From: Saccharobesus litoralis | GTDB taxonomy: Bacteria; Pseudomonadota; Gammaproteobacteria; Enterobacterales; Alteromonadaceae | Direction: 5' to 3' | Length of the DNA stretch: 64,000 nt | NCBI RefSeq assembly: GCF_003063625.1 | Contig: NZ_CP026604.1 | Location: 3,698,065 to 3,762,064, forward strand | Shown: piece by piece, positions 21,068-30,140 of the stretch | Layout of the letters: every line of letters begins with the position of its first letter | How positions within the stretch are numbered: position 1 is the first letter of the stretch | Notes under the pieces: generated by a model | Told to the model about the DNA's origin: nothing | The model's database searches: none | Seen by the model: only the letters and a program-made list of their open reading frames with translations | Position numbers and translations under genes: made by a program

Positions 21068-23616
21068 CTGACAAGTTAATATATATGGGATCAACTTTGC
21101 GTCAGCTTATGCATGCCTCTCACACCTTTAAAGTGCTCAGTTTCGCTATGTTTTATTACAGCGGAAAAAGCGCAATGCTGTTGCTCGCGACTATTTTGGT
21201 CTTGGGAGTCTGCGGTGCTGTTCAAGCAAATGACATATCTTCGACAGCAAAAACTGAGTCGGGCAGCTTATCTAATAGCTCCAACAATACAGTATTTGGT
21301 GGCGATGGTGAGCGGAAAATTATCATTAATACCCAACCTGCGCCGGCTCCTAAACCAAGAAAACCAGCGTCCGCAAAGCAAGCTGCTGAGCAAGAAGCCG
21401 CCCTTGGCTTAACCAATAATTACCGACGGTCACGAGATAACTCAACCGCGAATGGACAAGCGAAAAATACCGCTGGCATTAATACCCGATTTCGCGCTAA
21501 AGATGTGGCTCAAGCCCCAACGCTAACCGATCTTATTGAAAATTCACAGCAACAAACGAAAACTGATCTGCACGACAAAGCGTACCGCAGTGCCCTGTTT
21601 CATTATTTTCAGGGTGATAATAGCGTGGCGCTCAGTCAGTTAAATCATGACAAAATTCGTTTAGGTTATTTAAATGAAAAGGCCAGCTTGTTTGAAGCTG
21701 GTTTACAAGTGTCTCTTGGCTTACAGTATGAAGCGCAGCGCGCCTTGATTCGATTTGTTATGCAAACAGAATTGGATGATAAATATGATTATCGTAAAAC
21801 GGCAAAAATAGCCAGCCAGCAAGAAGTGCATGCAGCACAAAAAAAACTATTGCTGATCGCCTTATTACAGCTTGCCGAACAGAAACTGAATCAAGCGCAA
21901 TACCAACATGCCCAGCAAGCCTTACAAAAAATCAGTCAAGTCCCTGTTGAGTATTACAATCAGTATCATGTATTGAGCCAGTTGGCTTATTGGCCACATC
22001 AACCGCCATTAGTGAATTTGTCTGCCGAAGATCGTCAGCGCTATCAGCCGACGCCATACATTGCATTGAACCGAGCGTTACGGTTAATGAATAATCAAGA
22101 ATACACTGATGCTATTAGTCAACTGAATAAGGTTTTACAATTTCAATTTGCTAACTCAAAAGTGGACTCATCTTTTTGGCAAGCTTTATTTGCGACAGAC
22201 AGCGTTGAAGGTAGTGCAAACTCCAAGCTAGGCAATAATCGGGTGAGTAATGCACGAGGTGCGGTTTATCATGTGACCTCAAATCAAGATTTACAAGCAC
22301 TGAAAGACTACGCTAACTTGTTGTTGGCTAATGTTTATCTTATGCAAGGTAATACCAGCCAAGCTTACCAAGTATTAGGCGCATTTCCGCAGCACAGCCC
22401 TTTTACTGAATCTGCCTTGTATTTATTTTCAGTGACTGCGCAAAAAAACGGTCAAACCTACACAGCTCACCAAGTGTGGCAAACCCTAGTTGAGCTGTAT
22501 CCCTATCATTTACTGGCTTGGCAAGCTGCCCTGCAACACGCAGAGCTACTAGTCAAAGAAGAAAAGTTACCTGAGTCATTAGCCTACTATCAATTCTCTG
22601 AACAGCTTTTTATTCAACGGTTAGAGGAGTTACGCCAGTTTGAAGCTGAATATTTAGCCAGTCAGGATTTATTGGCGTTTTACGCTAAGCCTCAAGCCGA
22701 AATTGATGAACATAGTTTAAATTTAGAATTAACGACGCAACAAACTTATGAGACAAATTCTATTTGGCTAGGGCAAATGCTGGCTGATCAAGAGTTAGAC
22801 CGTTGGTATCAAGATTTAATCGATTTGGACTTAATCACTCGTCAATTGTTAAAACAAAAACAAAAAATTAATTGGATAGGTAACACCTTAGCCTTAAATC
22901 AATCCAGAATAGAAAATATTAACCAAGCTCACGCTAGCTATCCGCCACCACAGCAACTGGCAGATTTAATTGTACAACGCGATCAGTTGGCAAATAGATT
23001 AGCAAACGATGTAGAGCAACAGCATTTATTAAGCTTTGCTACTAAGCAAGAAAAGGCTTGGCTACAACGTATTGAAAAAAGTGAAAAACGGATTGCTTTT
23101 CTTGGTGCACATAGAGATATGGCAGACTATCAAGCCCGCTTAAAACGTCTACGTTCCGTTATTCAGTGGCGCATAAAACAGGATTTACCCGCAAGGCTTT
23201 GGCAATTGAAAAAACAACTCAATACCATAGACCAAGGGTTGTCGATTGCGACTGGGCAAGTACGCCAGTTAGATGAGGTCACTCGACAAAATGAACGCTT
23301 GGCAGATTTATCTCAACGTCATGTCGAAGCCGAGCAAAAAGTCAGTGATTTATTGGCTCAACTAGCCAAGGTGCGAGTGACCACAACTGACAATATACGC
23401 CAACGTGTAGCGCAAAAAGTGGCGGCAACTCGAACCGATTTACAGCGCATGCAATTGATAGCCCGCCGAGCCATGGCCAAAATACTAGAAACCATGCAAA
23501 TGAGTAATAACGACAACGCTATTAGCCAACCTGATGTTTCAACGGTTAAATCGCAATATCGAAGCCATGCTATATTGCCGGCACAACCTCAGGTTGTTGG
23601 AGCTAGCAATGGTTAG
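21055..23616 (+). CDS. Large periplasmic TPR/coiled-coil protein
   Basis: Up to 853 residues. A hydrophobic segment (about 41-57, VLGVCGAVQAND) looks like a signal peptide. The true start may therefore be internal (ATG 21148 or 21175) rather than 21055. Helical repeats of TPR type fill the middle (NRALRLMNNQEYTDAISQLNKV, LLLANVYLMQGNTSQAYQVLG). The last 250 residues are coiled coil (about 620-830). It resembles the large TPR proteins of myxobacterial Glt clusters in layout only. It overlaps the next gene by 8 bp. Confidence 0.65.
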   Translation: MGFITDKLIYMGSTLRQLMHASHTFKVLSFAMFYYSGKSAMLLLATILVLGVCGAVQANDISSTAKTESGSLSNSSNNTVFGGDGERKIIINTQPAPAPKPRKPASAKQAAEQEAALGLTNNYRRSRDNSTANGQAKNTAGINTRFRAKDVAQAPTLTDLIENSQQQTKTDLHDKAYRSALFHYFQGDNSVALSQLNHDKIRLGYLNEKASLFEAGLQVSLGLQYEAQRALIRFVMQTELDDKYDYRKTAKIASQQEVHAAQKKLLLIALLQLAEQKLNQAQYQHAQQALQKISQVPVEYYNQYHVLSQLAYWPHQPPLVNLSAEDRQRYQPTPYIALNRALRLMNNQEYTDAISQLNKVLQFQFANSKVDSSFWQALFATDSVEGSANSKLGNNRVSNARGAVYHVTSNQDLQALKDYANLLLANVYLMQGNTSQAYQVLGAFPQHSPFTESALYLFSVTAQKNGQTYTAHQVWQTLVELYPYHLLAWQAALQHAELLVKEEKLPESLAYYQFSEQLFIQRLEELRQFEAEYLASQDLLAFYAKPQAEIDEHSLNLELTTQQTYETNSIWLGQMLADQELDRWYQDLIDLDLITRQLLKQKQKINWIGNTLALNQSRIENINQAHASYPPPQQLADLIVQRDQLANRLANDVEQQHLLSFATKQEKAWLQRIEKSEKRIAFLGAHRDMADYQARLKRLRSVIQWRIKQDLPARLWQLKKQLNTIDQGLSIATGQVRQLDEVTRQNERLADLSQRHVEAEQKVSDLLAQLAKVRVTTTDNIRQRVAQKVAATRTDLQRMQLIARRAMAKILETMQMSNNDNAISQPDVSTVKSQYRSHAILPAQPQVVGASNG

Positions 23617-26600
23617 ATTACAAGCGGCGTTTAAATATTTTGTTGTACTTGGCGCTAGTTTTGTTTTGCTTGCCTGCCAGTTGTCACCTTTTTCAAGAGA
23701 GACTGATAAAACGGCAAACAAGGCAGATAGTGCTGCACATCATTCGCGAAATGAACAGGGCAGAGCAACTTTGGCTCAATTAGCCGCTGCTGAAAAATAC
23801 ACCAAGATCAAGTTGCTAAAATTAAGCCGAAAAACACGAGCACAAAAACTACAAGATATTTACCAATCTATTCTCACACTTGAGCCTGATCCGGATGTCA
23901 GAGCAAAAGTGGAATATCGTCTTGTGCAATTACATATTGAATCTTATGAGCAAGATGAAACAGAAGCCGCATTACGTGACGATGCCAACGGCCAATTAGA
24001 TGATGTTCAAACCAGCAGTTTAGACCCACTAAATGACGCTAAACTCAATCGCCTTATTGATGGTTATCAAGATTTGCTTGAACGTTTTCCGGAGCGCCCC
24101 GAAAACGAATTTATTCAATATCAACTGGCCAAAGCGCTCGATCTGCAAGGTCGTACCGATGAAAGCTTAAAAGAAATCGAAACCCTGTTAAGTGAGTTTC
24201 CAAATACTGAATATCGCTCTGAGTTACATTTTCGACGTGGTGATATTTATTACAACTTGCAAGATTACCCCGCTGCTCTTGAATCTTACCACGCGGTTAT
24301 CGACAGCCAATTAGATGATAAATACCGCCTTAATAGCTGGTACATGGCAGGTTGGTCTTATTTTAAGATGAATGATTTACCCAAGGCAGACCAACATTTT
24401 ATTCAAGTATTGGATACCTTGGCTAAGCAAGCGGTGCATGACAAACATGAAGAGTTCAGTTTTAGTCATTTACCGAGCGTTTATTCCAGTTTAGCGGATG
24501 ACGCCCAGCGGGTGTTGAGTATATCGTTGAGTCAGCAACAACAGTCAGCTTCGTTAGCCGCGTTAATTGATGGACTAGATGAGCAGGATAGCCAAGTGGC
24601 GCGTTATCAACATATTTTGTATGACAACCTAGCGCAATTTTTAGTTGAGAAAGAGTTAAAACTGGATGCTGAGCAAACTTATAGCCTGTATATCGCCAAA
24701 CAGCCCAATACTATCTGGGCACCACGTTTTACCTTAAAGTTGCTGCAACTACATCAGCAACAAGGAAATCACCCAGCAGTTAGACAGCTCAAGCGAGATT
24801 ACGTAGCGTTATACGGCATTGATAGCCAATACTGGCAGTTGTTAGAAGAAGGTCAACAGGTCGAGTTTGTACCGCATTTGTTATCTTTTAGTTTGCAACA
24901 TGCGCGTAGCTTATTTGCTAAAGCGCAATCAGCAAAATTAACCCCCACTGTTGTTGAACCGGAGCAAACCCAACAAGAGCAACAATTTGATCACCAAGCG
25001 CTTTATAAAGAATCCGCCGTGTGGTTCGATAAATATTTGCGTTTGGCGCAACAACCATTGGCAGATGGCTACGTAGAAGGGCAAATTGTTGAACAAGCAT
25101 TTTTGTATGCGGATGCGAGTTTTGAAGCTCAAGCCTATTTCCAAGCCTTAGCTATGTATCAAGATATTGGCTTTACCGATAAATACCAACCGAGTGGTTT
25201 AACTTCATCCTCAACCGATACCACTGACTCGCAAACTCAAGCTCAAACTCTAGCTCAAGTTGAAGCAATAGAAAGCTACGAGTTGTTAGCTCAGGATGCG
25301 GCATTTGCCTCTACATTAACTACGCGTCAAATTTTGGCCACTACTGAGCCAACGAGCGCGGTATATAAGCAGATGATCCAACTGCGCAATAACTTAGATC
25401 GTCAGTTTGTTGAAAAGTATCCGGATACGGATGATGCCTTAGATATTGCAACGCAAGCGGCACAATATTCCTTTGCCGCACACGAGCAGCAAACGGCACT
25501 TTGGTATAGCGACTTTGTTTTGGATTCGTTAGATGCTCAGCAGCTGGTGTGGCCAAAAACGATTGAGACAACTCAGGTTGTAAATAACAATGCTGAGCTT
25601 TTAGAAAAAGGATCCGCCACTCAAGTTACGCCAAGTATCAACAATACCGTTCGTTTACAACCTGTGCCAAACCAGAAACTTAGCCAAAGTGAGTTGAAAA
25701 AAGTACGCATAACGAGCCAGTTAAAAGCTAATAGCTTTTATACCAACGAGGATTATTTGGCAGCGGAAATGGCTTATCAATTAGCGATTGCCTATGTTGA
25801 GCCGCAGTCGGCAAAATGGCGGGAAATGCGAGAGTTAGTCGCTTCGAGTATTTATTTTCAAGCTGAAGCGATTTTGCAGGCTAAAGCGCCAAACGAAGAA
25901 TTAGATACTATGGCGAAAAATATCGCGGTAGAGCACTTTTTGCGTTTAGGGCAAATCATTCCAGAATCAAGTTATAGAGTCACAGCAGATTTTGACGCAG
26001 CAAATATATTGTTAGCCCAAGAAAACTGGCCACGAGCAATAACAGTAATGCAGGATTTTCAAACTCGCTATCCTAAGCATGAATTCAGCGCTACCATACC
26101 AGCTAAACTGGCTATGGTTTATGAAAAAATGCAGAAATGGGACTTGGCTGCCGCTCAATTACTGGTCATGATAGAAGGCGAGTCATCACCTGAGGTTAAG
26201 CGCGAAGCGCAATATACCGCAGCCGAGTTTTATTTAAAGGCCGGCGATCTGCAAAACGCTATTTTGGCTTTTCGCACTTATGCCCATACTTATCCTGAAC
26301 CGTTTGATATTGCCCAAGAAGTCCGTTTTAAAATGGCCGATTTTTACCAACAGACCAAAGAGCCAAACAAGCGTTACTTTTGGTTACGCAAAATTTTGAC
26401 TTTTCATAAGCGAGATGGCAAAAGGCAATCGACCCGTGTTAAAGCTCGCTCGAATTATTTGGCATCCATGGCTGGATATGAGTTAGGGCAAGCCCACCAG
26501 CGCACGTTTAAATGGATAAAATTGAAAGCTCCGCTTAAACAAACCTTGCAACGTAAACAAACGGCGATGAAACAAGCCATTACTTATTATCAGGACGTGT

Positions 26601-26926
26601 TAGATTTAGCTTTAGCTGACTTTGTTCCTAAATCCACATTTCACCTTGCAGAAATGTATCGTCAACTGGCGGCAGATATTATGAAATCTGAACGACCAGC
26701 TAGGTTAGACGAACTGGCTTTAGAGGAATATGAAATATTGCTAGAAGAGTTGGCATTCCCATTTGAAGAAAAAGCAATAGCCATCCATGCCAGCAATGCA
26801 GAGCGAGCTTGGCAAGATATATATGATGAATGGGTCAAAGCGAGCTTTGCTAAATTGGCCAGTTTAGTACCGGCAAGTTATCAAAAACCTGAGAGGGCAC
26901 ACCATGCTATTCGTACCCTTCACTAA
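23609..26926 (+). CDS. Very large TPR lipoprotein
   Basis: I chose ATG 23609 because it follows GGAG and yields a lipoprotein signal with lipobox VLLA|C (residue 23), giving 1105 residues. The frame upstream to 23534 lacks a signal. Tetratricopeptide-like helical pairs run through most of the protein (SELHFRRGDIYYNLQDYPAALESYHAVI, AAEFYLKAGDLQNAILAFRTYA, TYYQDVLDLALADFVPKSTFHL in pieces). Outer-membrane anchoring and periplasmic scaffolding are inferred. GltD of Myxococcus is a similarly sized TPR protein, but homology was not tested. It overlaps the following lipoprotein gene by 23 bp. Confidence 0.7.
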   Translation: MVRLQAAFKYFVVLGASFVLLACQLSPFSRETDKTANKADSAAHHSRNEQGRATLAQLAAAEKYTKIKLLKLSRKTRAQKLQDIYQSILTLEPDPDVRAKVEYRLVQLHIESYEQDETEAALRDDANGQLDDVQTSSLDPLNDAKLNRLIDGYQDLLERFPERPENEFIQYQLAKALDLQGRTDESLKEIETLLSEFPNTEYRSELHFRRGDIYYNLQDYPAALESYHAVIDSQLDDKYRLNSWYMAGWSYFKMNDLPKADQHFIQVLDTLAKQAVHDKHEEFSFSHLPSVYSSLADDAQRVLSISLSQQQQSASLAALIDGLDEQDSQVARYQHILYDNLAQFLVEKELKLDAEQTYSLYIAKQPNTIWAPRFTLKLLQLHQQQGNHPAVRQLKRDYVALYGIDSQYWQLLEEGQQVEFVPHLLSFSLQHARSLFAKAQSAKLTPTVVEPEQTQQEQQFDHQALYKESAVWFDKYLRLAQQPLADGYVEGQIVEQAFLYADASFEAQAYFQALAMYQDIGFTDKYQPSGLTSSSTDTTDSQTQAQTLAQVEAIESYELLAQDAAFASTLTTRQILATTEPTSAVYKQMIQLRNNLDRQFVEKYPDTDDALDIATQAAQYSFAAHEQQTALWYSDFVLDSLDAQQLVWPKTIETTQVVNNNAELLEKGSATQVTPSINNTVRLQPVPNQKLSQSELKKVRITSQLKANSFYTNEDYLAAEMAYQLAIAYVEPQSAKWREMRELVASSIYFQAEAILQAKAPNEELDTMAKNIAVEHFLRLGQIIPESSYRVTADFDAANILLAQENWPRAITVMQDFQTRYPKHEFSATIPAKLAMVYEKMQKWDLAAAQLLVMIEGESSPEVKREAQYTAAEFYLKAGDLQNAILAFRTYAHTYPEPFDIAQEVRFKMADFYQQTKEPNKRYFWLRKILTFHKRDGKRQSTRVKARSNYLASMAGYELGQAHQRTFKWIKLKAPLKQTLQRKQTAMKQAITYYQDVLDLALADFVPKSTFHLAEMYRQLAADIMKSERPARLDELALEEYEILLEELAFPFEEKAIAIHASNAERAWQDIYDEWVKASFAKLASLVPASYQKPERAHHAIRTLH

Positions 26927-27899
26927 TTTTTGCGACATAATCAGTAAGCGCAGGGTTAGCTACTCAAGCTTACTGGTATTGATTGGCTTTGTATTAGTCG
27001 GTTGTGCATCGGCACCCAAACCAGAAGAGAGTCAAAACCAAGTTAATGAACTTAAACGTATGGGTAAAGATGTATTGGATATGGTGCCTGCACCAGACAG
27101 CCAAGCTACACAATCCACTAAGCCGGTTTTAACAGCTGAAGAACAGCAAAAACAAGCGAAAAACCAAAAGTTAGCTAAGTTATTTGCTGAAGTGTTTGCA
27201 GACAAGCAACCTTCGAAAAAATCATCAGAACAACAGTCTGATCCCGTTAAAGGTGTTGGAAACAACACTGAAGGTCTAAGTCAATCTCAAATTGAGGCAG
27301 ACCAAGCTACAGTTGATACAACAGATAATGAAACCAATAGTGCCGTTATCGAGTCTGCGCCTATTTTAGTTAACCGCTATCAAGCACAACAAAATGACAA
27401 AATGGCGGCGATCCCCGCGGAGGTCTTGGCGCAGTTCGACAATGGTGTTACCGAGATGGAACAAGGTAACTGGCAACAGGCTGACAGTATTTTTGATGAA
27501 ATACTTAGCGCGTATCCCACTTTATCTGGTGTGTTGGTGAATAAAGCCTTAGTGGCAGAGCATGGCCATAAGGATCTTATGTTAACCCAACAACTGGCTG
27601 AACAAGCTTTGGCGGTTAATCAAGATAATCCCTATGCTCATAATATTCTTGGCCGCTTGGCACGCCAACAAGGGCAATTTAAGCAAGCGGAAGTCCATTA
27701 TTTATCTGCGCTTGATATTTGGCCACAATACCCTGAAGCTAATCTTAATATGGCTATTTTATTAGAGCTTTATCGTGGTCGCTTGTTTGAAGCTTTCTCT
27801 TATTATGAGAGTTATTTAGCCAGCAACCCAGAAGATAAATTAGTAAAACGCTGGTTTGCGGGCTTGCAAATTAAGCTAAAACGATTGGAGCAAAACTAA
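26904..27899 (+). CDS. TPR lipoprotein
   Basis: This 331-residue protein has a lipobox (VLVG|C, about residue 34) and a low-complexity Gln/Lys/Ser linker to about 165. A C-terminal TPR block follows (MEQGNWQQADSIFDEIL, NPYAHNILGRLARQQGQFKQAEVHYLSAL in parts). A GAGAGG ribosome site supports ATG 26904 inside the previous gene. The layout resembles the AglT/GltE TPR lipoprotein of the myxobacterial gliding complex. Its stop overlaps the next start (TAATG). Confidence 0.7.
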   Translation: MLFVPFTNFCDIISKRRVSYSSLLVLIGFVLVGCASAPKPEESQNQVNELKRMGKDVLDMVPAPDSQATQSTKPVLTAEEQQKQAKNQKLAKLFAEVFADKQPSKKSSEQQSDPVKGVGNNTEGLSQSQIEADQATVDTTDNETNSAVIESAPILVNRYQAQQNDKMAAIPAEVLAQFDNGVTEMEQGNWQQADSIFDEILSAYPTLSGVLVNKALVAEHGHKDLMLTQQLAEQALAVNQDNPYAHNILGRLARQQGQFKQAEVHYLSALDIWPQYPEANLNMAILLELYRGRLFEAFSYYESYLASNPEDKLVKRWFAGLQIKLKRLEQN

Positions 27900-28372
27900 T
27901 GCGCACTTTCGAAAGCTTTGTCTTGCCTCAATCATGCAGCTTAGTATGCTCTGTGAAAAAAAAGCTAGCTCGATCGACTCGTTTTAATTTAATGAGTTTG
28001 GTTATTATTATTGCTGTTTGGTTTATGGTTTATAGTGACTCTGTTTTAGCGCAAGATGCAGCCAAACAAACATCTGTATCAGAAACTAGCAAAATACAAG
28101 AGGGTAGTACCGAAGCACAAAGCCCTGTTACTCGTCCTAACAAGGGTAAGCAACCGGTACTGATCCAAAGTCGAGTTCAAGGTAGCCAAGAGCAGCCCAA
28201 AGTCATTTACATAATGCCGTGGCAGGACACGAGTACGCCAATATTAATTGATGAAAAAACATTAGATATCACAATGCCGACGTTTAAACCGCTAAACCCT
28301 AAGCAGTTTAAACAGCAAGTTAACCAGTTTTACCAATTACAAAGCAAGACCCAAGCACAAGACAAGAATTAA
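27899..28372 (+). CDS. Small exported protein of unknown function
   Basis: 157 residues. A long N-terminal basic stretch precedes a hydrophobic segment (about 31-50, SLVIIIAVWFMVYSDSVLAQ), either a signal peptide or membrane anchor. The rest is Gln/Lys-rich and probably extended. No family is recognised. It sits in frame-overlap between the TPR lipoprotein and the TolQ-like gene, so it likely belongs to the complex. Confidence 0.5.
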   Translation: MRTFESFVLPQSCSLVCSVKKKLARSTRFNLMSLVIIIAVWFMVYSDSVLAQDAAKQTSVSETSKIQEGSTEAQSPVTRPNKGKQPVLIQSRVQGSQEQPKVIYIMPWQDTSTPILIDEKTLDITMPTFKPLNPKQFKQQVNQFYQLQSKTQAQDKN

Positions 28373-28411
28373 GCGCTAGCGGGCACAAAAATTTTATAAG
28401 AGGATATTTTC

Positions 28412-29065
28412 ATGAGCTTCACTGATACTTTAGTCGCGTTTTTACAGGATGGTGGTCCATTTATTTACCCAATTGCTTTAGTGTTAGTCATTGGTTTGGC
28501 TATCGCATTAGAGCGCTGGTTGTTTTTAAGCAATGCATACAGCACCAACAAAAAGGCTTTGTTAAGTATTCAGTCTGCGTTGCAATCTGGCGATGTTGAA
28601 ACGATCCGCCAAGCGAGTCAAACCAGTAGTGCGCCTATTTTAGGGGTATTGAGTTCAGGTATTGCTCGCTTACAAACGGTTAAGCGCCGCGAAGATGTAG
28701 AATACGCCATGGAAGAAACCATTATGGAGTACATGCTGCGTTTAGAAAAGCGTACGCCTTACTTAGCAACGTTAGCTAATATTGCGACTTTACTGGGGCT
28801 TTTAGGGACAATTATGGGGCTTATCGCCGCTTTCTCTGCGGTAGCAAATGCTGATCCAGCTGAAAAAGCTAACTTACTTTCGTCTTCTATTTCAGTTGCC
28901 ATGAACACCACAGCATTTGGTTTGATTACGGCCATCCCTCTTATTTTATTTCATACTAGTTTGCAAACTAAAACGGCTGCTATCGTTGATTCGTTAGAGA
29001 TGGCGGGCATTAAATTACTTAATTCACTTTCATACGGTTCACAAACTGAAGAAAAACGAGGCTAA
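28412..29065 (+). CDS. TolQ/ExbB/MotA-family proton channel subunit
   Basis: This 217-residue inner-membrane protein has three predicted segments (about 16-36, 118-140, 165-187). It shows the family signature LLGLLGTIMGLIAAFSA and SISVAMNTTAFGLITAIP, with the conserved Thr and small residues of the channel. With TolR-like partners it converts proton flow into movement of periplasmic arms. One TolQ followed by two TolR homologues matches the AglR/AglQ/AglS arrangement. AGAGGATA precedes the ATG. Confidence 0.9.
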   Translation: MSFTDTLVAFLQDGGPFIYPIALVLVIGLAIALERWLFLSNAYSTNKKALLSIQSALQSGDVETIRQASQTSSAPILGVLSSGIARLQTVKRREDVEYAMEETIMEYMLRLEKRTPYLATLANIATLLGLLGTIMGLIAAFSAVANADPAEKANLLSSSISVAMNTTAFGLITAIPLILFHTSLQTKTAAIVDSLEMAGIKLLNSLSYGSQTEEKRG

Positions 29066-29070
29066 GCATT

Positions 29071-29610
29071 ATGAGACGCTTACGTCGTCCTAATCAGCAA
29101 GAGGCCGAGCTGGATATCACATCATTTATGAACTTGATGATAGTGCTAGTGCCTGTGCTTTTGCTTAGTCTTGTCTTTTCACAAGTGCGCATTCTTAATT
29201 TGCAGCTACCGGTAGCTGCAAGTGGTGATAGCCAACAAGAAGAGCAAGACGAGCCAAAATTGCTTGAGCTGATTATTGATAAATCAGGGTTTGAGCTGCA
29301 TTACCCAAGTGGTGTATTGCTTAAGCAAATAGACAAAACAGAACAAGGCTATGATTTTGTTGCGTTAAAGACATTTTTAAAAGATCTAAAAATGACTTTT
29401 CAACAAAACAACATTGAGAAAAACGATATTGTATTGTTATTGGCGCCCAATACTGACTATCAAACCATAGTCACGGCAATGGATACAGTACGCTCGTTTG
29501 AAGCGGTTGTTGCAGCGAATTTAGTGGATGCTGAGCTTTTCCCCAATATCTCTTTGGGTGATGCGCCGGTAGCTGAAGTGGCCACCACAACTGAGCAAGG
29601 AGGGCAATAA
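29071..29610 (+). CDS. TolR/ExbD-like subunit lacking the proton-path Asp
   Basis: A 179-residue ExbD/TolR-type protein: a short basic cytoplasmic tail, one membrane helix (about 16-40) and a periplasmic domain. The first conserved Asp (D15, ELDIT) is kept. The position equivalent to the functional Asp of ExbD (FIDVML) reads FMNLMI, so residue 21 is Asn. This suggests the subunit does not carry protons itself and pairs with the next gene product, which has Asp. It starts 5 bp after tolQ and overlaps the next gene by 1 bp. Confidence 0.85.
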   Translation: MRRLRRPNQQEAELDITSFMNLMIVLVPVLLLSLVFSQVRILNLQLPVAASGDSQQEEQDEPKLLELIIDKSGFELHYPSGVLLKQIDKTEQGYDFVALKTFLKDLKMTFQQNNIEKNDIVLLLAPNTDYQTIVTAMDTVRSFEAVVAANLVDAELFPNISLGDAPVAEVATTTEQGGQ

Positions 29611-30140
29611 TGCGTCAATCAAAACGCGCACAGCGCCTTGCTAAGCACCATAAACGTTACGGCTCTGCTGGTAAGTTAAACCTCGTTTCTTTGATGGATA
29701 TATTTACTATTCTGGTTTTTTTCTTGATTGTTAACCAATCAGAAGTGCGAGTATTACAAAACGTTAAGGAAATTAATCTACCTGTGTCGGTAGCAGAAGA
29801 GCTACCCAAAGAGAACCTATTGATTTCGGTATTTAATGATGTTGTGTTGGTACAAGATCGCTCTATTTGGCAAAACACATCAAATGGTGAAGGCTTAACC
29901 GAAGAAAATACGGGTCAATTGGTGGCTGCGCTCAAACAAGAGTTGGCTTACCAAACTCAGCGCCGTCCGGAATTAACCGACAGTGAAAAACAAAAAGGCC
30001 GAGCGGTGACGATTATAGGTGACTCATCAATCCCTTATGAGATCCTTAAGCAAATCATGGCAGCCTGTGCAGAAGCAGACTATCGAGATATGTCGTTAGC
30101 GGTTGAGCAATTGGCTAAAAATGGACAGGAGGCAAGCTAA
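29610..30140 (+). CDS. TolR/ExbD-like subunit with intact Asp
   Basis: A second TolR-type protein, 176 residues. A long basic cytoplasmic tail precedes the membrane helix LVSLMDIFTILVFFLIV; D30 is the expected proton-binding Asp. The C-terminal periplasmic part has the ExbD pattern GRAVTIIGDSSIPYEILKQI (split here). It is very likely the active stator partner of the TolQ-like protein. TAATG overlaps on both sides indicate translational coupling. Confidence 0.9.
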   Translation: MRQSKRAQRLAKHHKRYGSAGKLNLVSLMDIFTILVFFLIVNQSEVRVLQNVKEINLPVSVAEELPKENLLISVFNDVVLVQDRSIWQNTSNGEGLTEENTGQLVAALKQELAYQTQRRPELTDSEKQKGRAVTIIGDSSIPYEILKQIMAACAEADYRDMSLAVEQLAKNGQEAS

